A stretch of DNA of 64,000 bases from positions 1-64,000 of the forward strand of contig DASWII010000059.1 of NCBI GenBank assembly GCA_036397755.1. Direction: 5' to 3'. Made by a program: the position numbers and the translations under genes. Below are positions 50,123-58,751 of the stretch, piece after piece. The notes beneath the pieces were generated by a model. The model saw only the letters and a program-made list of their open reading frames with translations. It was not told the DNA's origin and did not search any database. How positions within the stretch are numbered: the first letter of the stretch is position 1; every line of letters starts with the position of its first letter. The stretch comes from CAMYLY01 sp036397755 (GTDB lineage: Bacteria > Gemmatimonadota > Gemmatimonadetes > Gemmatimonadales > GWC2-71-9).

Positions 50123-51769
50123 CTACATGCGCTTGTAGGCCGGCCCCGATCCTCCCTCGCGCGGCTCCCAGCGCGGTCCGACAACATCGGTGGCCTTGCA
50201 GTCAATGCAGTTGGGCGGATTGACTCGGAGCTTGCCGTCCACGACCTCATAGACACCGGCCGGGCACAGGCTGGCATAAAACTCCGCCACCTCCGCCGGC
50301 ACGTGCTCAGCCGCCGTGAGGTGAGACGGAATCGTATCTCTGGTCTTGTTTCCCGACTTGAAGACGGCGTCCACCTTACTCACCGTGAGAGCGCCATCGG
50401 GAACGACTTGGACTGCACCGCCGGGCCGGCGGGGCTCGTCCGCGTCAGCGTGCGTTGCGATGCGGCCTCCGGGAATCCGGCCGCGTGTCAACTCCATCAG
50501 ACCGGCCTTGGCCCCACCGATCACGAAGCCGCTCTTGAAGGCCAAGCGCATGTTGCGAGTACGATACAAGTCCTCGCGAATGTAGGAGGCGTCCACGAGG
50601 CGATCGTACTCGGCCAGCTTCGTGGCCGACGTATCGCCCGCCTTGAGCCCGGCGAAGATCGCCCGGGCCGCATACACCCCCGACTGCATCGCGTAGTGAA
50701 TACCCTTGAGCGAGGGCACGTCCACGAACCCCGCGGCATCACCCAACAGCACGATGCCGTCGCCCGAGCGACGCGCCGGAAGCGCGTAGAATCCTCCCTC
50801 CGGAATGGTCTTCGCGCCCCATTCGATCAGTTCCCCACCCTCCAGGTAGCCTCGGAAGAGCGGGTGGAGCTTCAGGCGCTGCAGCAACTCGTGCACGTCG
50901 AGTGAGCGGTACGGTTGGTCCAGGCCAACCACCAATCCCAGAGCCAGCACGTTGGGCTCGAGGGGGTAGAGGAAGCTCCCCCCAAATGCGGCGTTGGGGA
51001 GTGGCCATCCCAATGTGTGAATCACGCGATCGAGCGGCGTCTTGGTCTCCCACAGCTCCTTCACGCCCAGCGCATAGATCTGCGGATTCGCCCGGGGGAT
51101 CTGCTGCCACTGCATGTAGGCCTGAGCCAATCGACTGCGCGTTCCGTCCGCGAGCGCCGTGACCTTCGCGACCACGTCGGCCGCGGGCGTGTATGTGGCG
51201 AGCTTCCCACGTTCGCGATCCAACCCTGCTGGGACCGTCCGGACACCGGTCACGCGCCGCCCATCCGTCAGCAGGGCTCCGGCCGGGAACCCCGTAAAGA
51301 CGTCCACTCCCGCCGCCTGCGCCTTCTCGCCGAGCCAACGGACGATCTCGCAAATCGACGCGACACGATTGCCTTCGTTCCGCATGGTGGGCGGCGTCGG
51401 GACGCGCAATGCCCGTCGTTCGGTCAGACCGTAGACCGACTCTCGCTCCACCGCGGGACCCAAGGGGAACTCCGACGGGTCGAGGTCCGGGAAGAGCTCA
51501 CGAAACGCTCGGGGGTTTACGACTGCGCCTGACAGATTGTGCTCGCCGAGGGACGCGGCCTTTTCCAGCACGCCGATGGAGAGCGGACCGACCGCGTCGT
51601 CCATGGCCGCCAGACGCGCGAGTTCGAGGGCGCCAGCCAGCCCTGCCGGTCCGGCCCCGACGAACAACACGTCGACGTCGATGCGCTCCTCCCCCGGGGC
51701 GTCTGGCAGGATCAACTGGTCAATTGGAAGGCCCGGTTGGTACACCGCGGGAACGAACCGGTCAGACAC
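50123..51769 (-). CDS. Electron transfer flavoprotein-ubiquinone oxidoreductase
   Basis: A 548-residue flavoprotein of the ETF-QO/FixC family. The FAD loop LFVGAGPAGLAGALELARL is at about 35-53, GEHNLSGAVVNPRA follows, and VLLGDAAGFVDVPSLKGIHYAM is the second FAD motif. The C-terminal 4Fe-4S domain has SLCPAGVYEV and NCIDCKATD. It passes electrons from reduced ETF to the membrane quinone pool. It is the last gene of the etfB-etfA-ETF-QO set; six bases separate it from etfA. Confidence 0.95.
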   Translation of the reverse strand: MSDRFVPAVYQPGLPIDQLILPDAPGEERIDVDVLFVGAGPAGLAGALELARLAAMDDAVGPLSIGVLEKAASLGEHNLSGAVVNPRAFRELFPDLDPSEFPLGPAVERESVYGLTERRALRVPTPPTMRNEGNRVASICEIVRWLGEKAQAAGVDVFTGFPAGALLTDGRRVTGVRTVPAGLDRERGKLATYTPAADVVAKVTALADGTRSRLAQAYMQWQQIPRANPQIYALGVKELWETKTPLDRVIHTLGWPLPNAAFGGSFLYPLEPNVLALGLVVGLDQPYRSLDVHELLQRLKLHPLFRGYLEGGELIEWGAKTIPEGGFYALPARRSGDGIVLLGDAAGFVDVPSLKGIHYAMQSGVYAARAIFAGLKAGDTSATKLAEYDRLVDASYIREDLYRTRNMRLAFKSGFVIGGAKAGLMELTRGRIPGGRIATHADADEPRRPGGAVQVVPDGALTVSKVDAVFKSGNKTRDTIPSHLTAAEHVPAEVAEFYASLCPAGVYEVVDGKLRVNPPNCIDCKATDVVGPRWEPREGGSGPAYKRM

Positions 51770-51775
51770 GGTCGA

Positions 51776-52750
51776 TCACCGTGCCTTCAGCTTTCTGATC
51801 TCTTCCGTGAGGCGGGGCACAATCGAGAAGAGATCTCCGACCACTCCAAAGTCGGCCACTTTGAATATCGGGGCATCTCTGTCCTTGTTGATCGCGACGA
51901 TGACCTTCGACGAGCGCATCCCGGCCAAGTGTTGAATCGCGCCCGAGATACCGATCGCCACGTACAGCTGCGGACTCACCGTCTTCCCGGTTTGGCCGAC
52001 CTGCTCGGAGTGGGTTCGCCATCCGGCATCTACCACGGCCCGCGACGCGCCGACCGCACCGCCGAGTACTTCGGCCAGTTCTTCGATGAGCTTGAAGTTC
52101 TCGGGTTCCTTCAGGCCGCGCCCTCCCGATACCACGATGCTCGCCTCCGCGACATCGATCGCGGCACGCTCGGGCTGCTCCACACGAACCGTCTTCGCCT
52201 TGCCCTCCACTACCGGCAGGGGCACGTCCTGCACCTCCGCCCCTCCGTCGGGCGCGACGGGCGCGGCGGGCGCGAAGGCATTGGGTCGCACCGAGATCAC
52301 ACACCGCTCAGCGGTGATCTTCACCCGAGCGACGGCCTTGGCCGAATATACCGAACGGGTAACCACTAGGCCGTCCGTCACGTCGATCGCCAGGACATCG
52401 GCGGCGAGCGCGCATTGGAGTCGCGCTGCGATCCGCGGCGCCAGGTCCTTGCCCATCGCGGTCGCCGGCACCACGACGAAGGCGGCATCACTGAGTGCAG
52501 CCTGTTCCGCCACCACCGCGACGCAAACTTCCGCCTGGTACAATAGCACGGCATCACCGCCGGCCCGGAATACACGATCTGCTCCGACACGCCCGAGCCC
52601 GGTCACATCCAAGTCGCTCGGGCCGATCGCGAGCGCATGGACCTGCCCTCCTTGGGCACTCGCAATCAGGCGACCCGCGGCCAGGGCCTCGTGCGACACG
52701 TTCTTGATGGCGCCGTCGCGCTGCTCCAGGACTACCAGCACGTTCGCCAC
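51776..52750 (-). CDS. etfA: Electron transfer flavoprotein alpha subunit
   Basis: A 324-residue subunit. The C-terminal FAD domain has VVSGGRGLKEPENFKL, GASRAVVDAGW, QVGQTGKTVSPQLYVAIGI, SGAIQHLAGM and a DRDAPIFKVADFGVVGDLF stretch, the ETF alpha signature. The N-terminal nucleotide-binding domain is shared with the beta subunit. It pairs with EtfB to carry electrons from acyl-CoA dehydrogenases. GTG 52750 overlaps the etfB TAG by one base. Confidence 0.97.
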   Translation of the reverse strand: MANVLVVLEQRDGAIKNVSHEALAAGRLIASAQGGQVHALAIGPSDLDVTGLGRVGADRVFRAGGDAVLLYQAEVCVAVVAEQAALSDAAFVVVPATAMGKDLAPRIAARLQCALAADVLAIDVTDGLVVTRSVYSAKAVARVKITAERCVISVRPNAFAPAAPVAPDGGAEVQDVPLPVVEGKAKTVRVEQPERAAIDVAEASIVVSGGRGLKEPENFKLIEELAEVLGGAVGASRAVVDAGWRTHSEQVGQTGKTVSPQLYVAIGISGAIQHLAGMRSSKVIVAINKDRDAPIFKVADFGVVGDLFSIVPRLTEEIRKLKAR

Positions 52751-53499
52751 TAGAGCACCTTCGCTTCGTTGCGGAGTGCCTCGAGAAGCGCGGGGACGGC
52801 ATCCGGGCCTTCTCCGACGATGCGTCCCTCGGCGCGCGCCGGGGGGAGCTCGAGACCGATCACCGCGAGCCCCCCACCACCCAGCGCGACGTCCTTGATC
52901 TCGAGCGGCTTCTTTTTCGCCATCATGATGCCACGCAAGGCAGGGTAACGCGGCTCGTTCAGCCCCTTCTCCGCCGTGAGAACCGCGGGCAACGCGAACT
53001 CGACCACTTCAACGCCACCCTCAATCTCACGGCGCGCAGTGCCGCCGTCCCCAGACCACTCGATCGACGACACCGCGGTCACACACGGCACACCCAACAG
53101 CTCCGCGACCATCGGCCCGACGCCGTGGTGATAGTCATCGATGGCGAGCTTCCCGAAGAGGACCAGATCGAACGAACTCGCGCCCAACTCGTTCGCGAGT
53201 GCGCGCGCCGTCTCAAGCGGATCCGGCGGCACCGCCTCGCACCTGAGTAACACGCCGCGATCGGCACCCATGGCGAGTGCCGTACGGATCGTCTCCTGGC
53301 TGGCATCGCTTCCCAGGGACACCACGACGACCTCGCCACCACCGGCTTCCTTCAGGCGGAGAGCCTCTTCGACCGCATACTCGTCATAGGGATTCAGTAC
53401 GAACTTCACGCCGGCGTCTTCGATCGAACGACCGTCCGCGGCGACCTTGATCCGCGTTTCGGTGTCCGGCGTACGCTTCACGCAGACAGCGATCTTCAC
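52750..53499 (-). CDS. etfB: Electron transfer flavoprotein beta subunit
   Basis: A 249-residue subunit starting KIAVCVKRTPDTETR. NPYDEYAVEEALRLKE, FGKLAIDDYHHGVGPMVAELLG and RYPALRGIMMAKKKPLEI are the beta-subunit signature (AMP and dimer contacts). GTG 53499 is preferred to GTG 53505 because GAGG lies five bases upstream and it gives the family's MKI start. It is the first gene of the etf operon; corA ends 88 bases upstream on the same strand. Confidence 0.96.
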   Translation of the reverse strand: MKIAVCVKRTPDTETRIKVAADGRSIEDAGVKFVLNPYDEYAVEEALRLKEAGGGEVVVVSLGSDASQETIRTALAMGADRGVLLRCEAVPPDPLETARALANELGASSFDLVLFGKLAIDDYHHGVGPMVAELLGVPCVTAVSSIEWSGDGGTARREIEGGVEVVEFALPAVLTAEKGLNEPRYPALRGIMMAKKKPLEIKDVALGGGGLAVIGLELPPARAEGRIVGEGPDAVPALLEALRNEAKVL

Positions 53500-53587
53500 G
53501 ACCACCTCAAACCCACGATTGTTGCGGTAAGACCCGTTTCCCGGGATGGGGACGGGAAGCTACCCATGTGCCCAAAACGTCGCAACG

Positions 53588-54658
53588 CTACAACCAATCT
53601 CGCCGTTTGAAGAACCACACCAGTGTGCCGCCTATGGCAACCATCACGCCCCAAACGGCCCAATACCCATATCGCCAATGCAGCTCCGGCATGTTCGCAA
53701 AGTTCATCCCGTACACGCCGGCGACGAACGTCATGGGAATGAAGATAGTCGCGATAATCGTGAGCACCTTCATGACCTGGTTCATGTGATGACTCATGCG
53801 TGACATGTGGAGATCGGCAAGACTCAGCGTCAGTTCCCGCAGGGTCTCGGTCGATTCCGCCATGCGGACGGCGTGGTCCGCCACGTCCCGGAGGAACGGC
53901 AACGTGGTCTTCTTGATCAGCGGAGAATCACCCCGCAGGAGCGTGTGGATCAAATCCCGCACCGGAACGACGGTGCGGCGCACCTGCAGCAGCGCACGGC
54001 GCACGGCGTGGATGTCCCTGAGCGGTTCACTCACACTGTCGTCATCGACGAGTTCGTCAAGCTCCTCCACCCGATCGCCGATGCGCTCGAGGGCCACGAA
54101 GTAGTTGTCGACGACGACATCCAACAGGGCGTACAGGAGGTAGTCCGCTCCCGCCTTGCGCACCCGTCCCCGCGCATGCCTAATGCGGTCTCGGATCGGA
54201 TCGAAGACGTCGCCCCTGCGCTCCTGAAACGTCAGCACCACGTTCGCCGTGAGGATCAAGCTGACCTGCTCGCTGTCCACGGCGTACCCGTCTTCCTTGT
54301 CTTCGGTCACCATCAGCATGTGGAGCACCACGTACAAATGGTCCTCAAACTCATCGACTTTGGGTCGCTGGCTGGTATGTAAGACATCTTCCAGCATGAG
54401 CGGGTGCAATCCGAAGTCCGCTCCAAGAGCTTCGACGACATCCGCGCGATGCACCCCCTCGACGTTGATCCACGTGACCCCCCCGGCGCGAGCCAGCTCC
54501 CGGCAGGCGGCCGCGGAATCGACTTCGACTTCTTCGAACTCGTCTGGACCGTAGCGGATGACCGTCAGCCGGACCGGGCCCGTACCTTCGGACGTGCTGA
54601 CGTCCAACGATCCCGGCGCCGTCCCAACCCGACCATACCGTTCGAACAGTCGTTGCAT
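53588..54658 (-). CDS. corA: CorA family magnesium/cobalt transport protein
   Basis: A 356-residue channel. The large N-terminal cytoplasmic domain ends in a long helix (MSRMSHHMNQVMKVLTIIAT). Two C-terminal membrane helices follow, with the selectivity GMN motif in VAGVYGMNFANMPE and a basic KRRDWL end. It admits Mg2+ as a pentamer gated by cytoplasmic Mg. ATG 54658 has GGGGAG seven bases upstream. It lies four bases after the CDGSH gene. Confidence 0.95.
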   Translation of the reverse strand: MQRLFERYGRVGTAPGSLDVSTSEGTGPVRLTVIRYGPDEFEEVEVDSAAACRELARAGGVTWINVEGVHRADVVEALGADFGLHPLMLEDVLHTSQRPKVDEFEDHLYVVLHMLMVTEDKEDGYAVDSEQVSLILTANVVLTFQERRGDVFDPIRDRIRHARGRVRKAGADYLLYALLDVVVDNYFVALERIGDRVEELDELVDDDSVSEPLRDIHAVRRALLQVRRTVVPVRDLIHTLLRGDSPLIKKTTLPFLRDVADHAVRMAESTETLRELTLSLADLHMSRMSHHMNQVMKVLTIIATIFIPMTFVAGVYGMNFANMPELHWRYGYWAVWGVMVAIGGTLVWFFKRRDWL

Positions 54659-54662
54659 TAGG

Positions 54663-54863
54663 CTACTCCCCTGAATCGAGCGCCGCGTCGGCAAACCCGA
54701 CTCGCTGGTGGCTGCCGTCGCAAAACGGCTTGGTTCGCGAGTGTCCGCAGCGACACAACACGAAGTCTTCACCGACCGGGATCGCGTTCCCCTCGTGATC
54801 GACCAGCGCCACCGCGCCCTGGACACGATACGGGCCGTCCTTCCGCACTTTGATCGTCGCCAT
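54663..54863 (-). CDS. CDGSH-type iron-sulfur protein
   Basis: A 66-residue single-domain protein with the complete CDGSH motif CRCGHSRTKPFCDGSH, giving the three Cys and one His ligands of a 2Fe-2S cluster. The N-terminal GPYRVQGAVALVDHEGN strands are typical of bacterial members (mitoNEET relatives). It acts in redox or cluster transfer. GGAGG lies six bases before the ATG. It sits between polX and corA on the same strand, so co-transcription is likely. Confidence 0.93.
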   Translation of the reverse strand: MATIKVRKDGPYRVQGAVALVDHEGNAIPVGEDFVLCRCGHSRTKPFCDGSHQRVGFADAALDSGE

Positions 54864-54879
54864 GGATTCCCTCCAATAA

Positions 54880-56634
54880 TCAGCCCAGCCGTCGAGTCGC
54901 GGCGAGCAGTTCGTCGAGCGGTTGCGTGTTCAACACGTCACTCGGGCTCAACCAGGCGCGCCGGGCCTGCTCGATGCCATAATGCATGAGATCCAGGTCC
55001 CGCACCCGGTGAGCATCCGTGCTGATCACGACCTTGACCCCCAGCTCCTTGGCGCGCATCAGGTGCGTGTCGCGGAGGTCAAGGCGATCCGGGTGGGCAT
55101 TCAATTCGACCGCGACCCCGCGCTCGGCGGCCGCCTCGAGTACGGTATCGACATCGAACACCATCGGATCGCGACGGTTCAAGAGGCGACCCGTGGGGTG
55201 AGCCAGCACATCGACCCGGCTGTGCTCCAGCGCCCGTGTAATGCGAGCCGTTTGCTCCGCTGACGGCAAATCGAGGCGCGAATGCACCGACACCACCACG
55301 AGATCGAGCGCCTCGAGCATCTCGTCCTCCAGATCGAGCGAGCCATCTGCCAGGATGTCCACCTCGACACTGCGCAATATGCGGATCTCGGGATGACGCG
55401 CCTGCACCTCCTCGATCTCGACCCACTGCTGGCGCATTCTGGCGGCATCGAGTCCGCCGGTCATCGCCAACGCCTTCGAATGATCGGTAATGGCGAGGTA
55501 CTCGTACCCCTTGGCGCTGCAAGCCCTCGCCATCGCCTCGATGCTCTCCGTGCCGTCCGACCACGTGGAGTGCATTTGCAGATCACCTCGCATGTCGGCC
55601 AACGTGATCAGGGAAGGGAGCGCGTCTTCACGCGCGGCTTCCAGCTCGCCGCGGTCTTCACGGAGTTCCGGAACGATGTACGGCATGCCGAGCGCCTCGT
55701 AGACCTCTCGCTCGTCTCGACCGGCGACGCACTCGCCGGCATAGGGGTCGTCATCTTGCGCCTGCGCCGGGTCCACCTTGAACACACCGTACTCGGAGAT
55801 CCGTAGGCCTCTCGCCACGGCCCAGGTCCGCAGTTTGACGTTGTGCGCTTTGGAGCCGGTGAAGTACTGCAGTGCGGCGCCGTAGCTCTCGGGCGGAACG
55901 GCCCGGAGGTCGACCTGCAGACCGCCGCCAAGCCGCACGGTGGCCCGGGTCCCCCGCGCGCGTTCCACTGCCCGGACGTTCGGATATCGCGTGAAATGTT
56001 CGATGACGGATTGACCATCCGTCGCCGCTACAAGAACATCGACGTCACCCACCGTCTCCACCCGCCGCCGATAGCTGCCCGCAACCTCGACACACAACGC
56101 CTCCTCGCACCCGGCGAGATACTCGAGCAGCGGTTGCACCAACTCGTCCACGTCGCCGAGCGGGATGCGAGCCCCCCGTCGACGATACCCTTCGATTGCC
56201 CGGAGGATCTTGTCCTGGGACTTCGCCCCGAACCCCCTGAGCTCGGCGATCGCTCCGGACCGGGCCGCCTGCTCCAAGGCATCGATCGTGGTGATCCCGA
56301 TGGCTTCCCACAGCACCCGCACTCGTTTTGCTCCGACGCCAGGAAGTCTGACGAGCTCGACCAGGCTGCGCGGGATCTCATCAGTGAGTTGATCCAGCAT
56401 TGCGAGGCGACCCGTCGTAACCAGCTCCGCGATGTGACGCGCCAGATCCTTGCCGATCGCGGGCAGCTCGGTGAGATCCGTCCCTTCGGCGACAAGCTTC
56501 CGCATGGGGGTCGTGTGTGTCTCGACCGTGCGGGCCGCGTTCTCATACGCACGGATCCGGAACGGATTGGCCCCCTTGATCTCGAGCAGAGTCGAGATCT
56601 CGTCCAGGATCGCCGCAATCTCGACGTTCTCCAC
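54880..56634 (-). CDS. polX: DNA polymerase X with PHP 3'-5' exonuclease domain
   Basis: A 584-residue protein. Residues 1-110 hold the helix-hairpin-helix 8 kDa-type domain (IGKDLARHI, LPGVGAKRVRVLWEAIG). The family X polymerase has VGDVDVLVAAT, giving two catalytic Asp, and GLQVDLRAVP giving the third. From about 330 on, a PHP domain has GDLQMHSTWSDGTES, AITDHS, LRSVEVDILADGSLD, VVSVHSRL, LAHPTGRLL and ISTDAHR, all metal ligands. It fills short gaps and trims 3' ends in base-excision repair. The start is GTG, two bases after the ligA stop. Confidence 0.96.
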   Translation of the reverse strand: MENVEIAAILDEISTLLEIKGANPFRIRAYENAARTVETHTTPMRKLVAEGTDLTELPAIGKDLARHIAELVTTGRLAMLDQLTDEIPRSLVELVRLPGVGAKRVRVLWEAIGITTIDALEQAARSGAIAELRGFGAKSQDKILRAIEGYRRRGARIPLGDVDELVQPLLEYLAGCEEALCVEVAGSYRRRVETVGDVDVLVAATDGQSVIEHFTRYPNVRAVERARGTRATVRLGGGLQVDLRAVPPESYGAALQYFTGSKAHNVKLRTWAVARGLRISEYGVFKVDPAQAQDDDPYAGECVAGRDEREVYEALGMPYIVPELREDRGELEAAREDALPSLITLADMRGDLQMHSTWSDGTESIEAMARACSAKGYEYLAITDHSKALAMTGGLDAARMRQQWVEIEEVQARHPEIRILRSVEVDILADGSLDLEDEMLEALDLVVVSVHSRLDLPSAEQTARITRALEHSRVDVLAHPTGRLLNRRDPMVFDVDTVLEAAAERGVAVELNAHPDRLDLRDTHLMRAKELGVKVVISTDAHRVRDLDLMHYGIEQARRAWLSPSDVLNTQPLDELLAATRRLG

Positions 56635-56636
56635 GT

Positions 56637-58655
56637 TCAGATGTTGGCGCCGTGCCGACGCAGCAGCGTGAGGAACTCGTGCTCGTCCAGCACCGGCACG
56701 TTGAGCTGGCGCGCGGTTTCGTGCTTGCCGCCCGGGTCGGCCCCCACCACCACGAAATCCGTTTCGCCGCTCACCGCGGAGGTGACGCGTCCCCCCAGTT
56801 GCTCCACCACGCGCTTGGCGTCGTGGCGCGAGAGCCGCTGTAGACCGCCCGTGAACACGAACTTCTTTCCGGTCAGGGGAGTTCCTGCCTCGAGGGGCTC
56901 TGCCTGAGCGATGTGCACTCGGCCGTCCAGCAACTGTTCCAGGATTCGGCTGTTGCGAGCATCCCGAAAGAATTCGGCGATCTGGTGGGCCATCTTGGGG
57001 CCGATGCCCGGCACCGCCTCGAGCTCGTCTTCCGTTGCGGACCTGATCGCCTGCAATTGCCCGAAATGCCTCGCCAAGGCGCGGGCGACGGTCACGCCGA
57101 CCTCGGGGATACCAAGCCCGTACAGCAGGCGCGCGAGGGTAGGGCGCGCGGCAGCCTGGATCGCATCGATCAGGTTTTGGGCCGATTTGGTCGCGAAGCC
57201 GTCGAGCTCCACGAGCTGCTCGACTCGAAGATCGAACAACTCCGGGAGGTGTCGGACCACGCCGGTGGCGACGAAGAGCTTCGCCGATTCCTCACCCAAT
57301 CCCTCGATGTCGAGGGCCTCGCGGGATCCGAAATGCTGCAACCTCGCGGCCAACTGGGCGGGGCAGTCGAATCCGTTCGGGCACACGACAAACGGCCCGC
57401 GCTCCACGACCGCCGATCCACAGGATGGACACTGCGACGGCCAGGCGAAGGGCGCAGCGCGCTTGCGATCGGGTTCATCGACACGTTCGACGACCTGCGG
57501 GATCACGTCGCCCGCTCGCTGGACGCGCACCCGATCTCCCTCGCGAATGTCCTTACGCTCCAGCTCGTGGCGATTGTGCAAGGTCGCGCGGCTCACGGTT
57601 ACGCCGCCGAGTTCGACCGGGCGGAGCAGCGCCACCGGCGTGATCACACCGGTACGACCGACCGACGCGATGATCCCCAACACGCGGGTCACCTCCTTGC
57701 GCGGAGGGAACTTGAAGGCGAAGGCCCACCGCGGGTGGTGTGAGGTCGTCCCAAGCAAGGCGCGTTGCGCGATGTCGTCCAGCTTGACCACGACGCCATC
57801 GATCTCAAACTCAAGATCGTCGCGTTGCGCCGCCAACTCGGCGTGACAGGCCAAGATCGTCGCCGCATCCGGCGCCCGCCACACGAGGTCCGTCGTCGGG
57901 AATCCCCACGCCTTGAGGCGTTCACGCGCTTCCCATTGCGTGTGCGGAAGCTCGCCGCGTGCTTCCAACACATCATACGCAATGATCTCCAAAGGGCGTT
58001 GGGCGGTGATCTGGGGATCCAGCTGTCGGAGGGCTCCCGCGGCGGCATTTCTCGGATTCGCAAAGGGCTCGGCACCTCCAGCGAGGAGCCCGGCGTTGAG
58101 CGCCTCAAACGCACCGACGCGCATCATCACCTCTGCGCGTACCGCCAAGAAGGATGGAAGACCCCCGGCGGGCCTCAATCGCAAGGGCACAGACCGAATC
58201 GTGCGGACGTTCTCGGTCACCCCTTCGCCGATGCGTCCGTCGCCCCGCGTCGCCGCACGCGTCAGGTTCCCCCGCTCGTAGACGAGCTCGACGGACGCCC
58301 CATCGAACTTGGGCTCCACGACGAACGTCGCGTCCGGCACCAGCCTGCGCACGCGGTCCGTGAAACGCTCGACCGCGGCCGGGTCGGCATCTGAATCGAG
58401 GCTCAACAGCGGAGCGGCGTGCTCGACGGCGGGGAACTTATCCAACACCCTCCCGCCCAAATGCTGGGTCGGAGAGTCCGGAGCAAGTAGGTCCGGGTGC
58501 TCGCGCTCGATCGCCTTCAGTTCCGTAAACAGTGCGTCGTATTCCGCATCGGAGATCTCCGGTGCGTCTTTGACATGATAGAGATAGTCATGGTGGCGGA
58601 TGGCCGCCCGCAGTTCCCGGACGCGCTGTTCCGCCGCGACGCGACTCAGGCGCAT
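56637..58655 (-). CDS. ligA: NAD-dependent DNA ligase
   Basis: A 672-residue ligase (Escherichia coli LigA is 671). The Ia domain starts REL-AIRHHDYLYHVKD. The adenylated Lys116 is in VEPKFDGASVELVYE. The OB fold, the zinc finger (CPSC...CPNGFDCPAQ), four helix-hairpin-helix motifs and a C-terminal BRCT (GKKFVFTGGLQRLSRHDAKR) follow. It seals nicks in replication and repair. ATG 58655 gives the canonical length, with AGGAG just upstream; a GTG at 58724 is the longer option. Adjacent polX suggests a short repair unit. Confidence 0.97.
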   Translation of the reverse strand: MRLSRVAAEQRVRELRAAIRHHDYLYHVKDAPEISDAEYDALFTELKAIEREHPDLLAPDSPTQHLGGRVLDKFPAVEHAAPLLSLDSDADPAAVERFTDRVRRLVPDATFVVEPKFDGASVELVYERGNLTRAATRGDGRIGEGVTENVRTIRSVPLRLRPAGGLPSFLAVRAEVMMRVGAFEALNAGLLAGGAEPFANPRNAAAGALRQLDPQITAQRPLEIIAYDVLEARGELPHTQWEARERLKAWGFPTTDLVWRAPDAATILACHAELAAQRDDLEFEIDGVVVKLDDIAQRALLGTTSHHPRWAFAFKFPPRKEVTRVLGIIASVGRTGVITPVALLRPVELGGVTVSRATLHNRHELERKDIREGDRVRVQRAGDVIPQVVERVDEPDRKRAAPFAWPSQCPSCGSAVVERGPFVVCPNGFDCPAQLAARLQHFGSREALDIEGLGEESAKLFVATGVVRHLPELFDLRVEQLVELDGFATKSAQNLIDAIQAAARPTLARLLYGLGIPEVGVTVARALARHFGQLQAIRSATEDELEAVPGIGPKMAHQIAEFFRDARNSRILEQLLDGRVHIAQAEPLEAGTPLTGKKFVFTGGLQRLSRHDAKRVVEQLGGRVTSAVSGETDFVVVGADPGGKHETARQLNVPVLDEHEFLTLLRRHGANI

Positions 58656-58751
58656 GGCTCCTCGATCGGTGTGCCGTACCCAGTCCCACCCGATCCGGGT
58701 GGGGTCCGCTAAAGATGCAGACACCCCGCAGCGTGGCCAAGCGCGTCGCCG

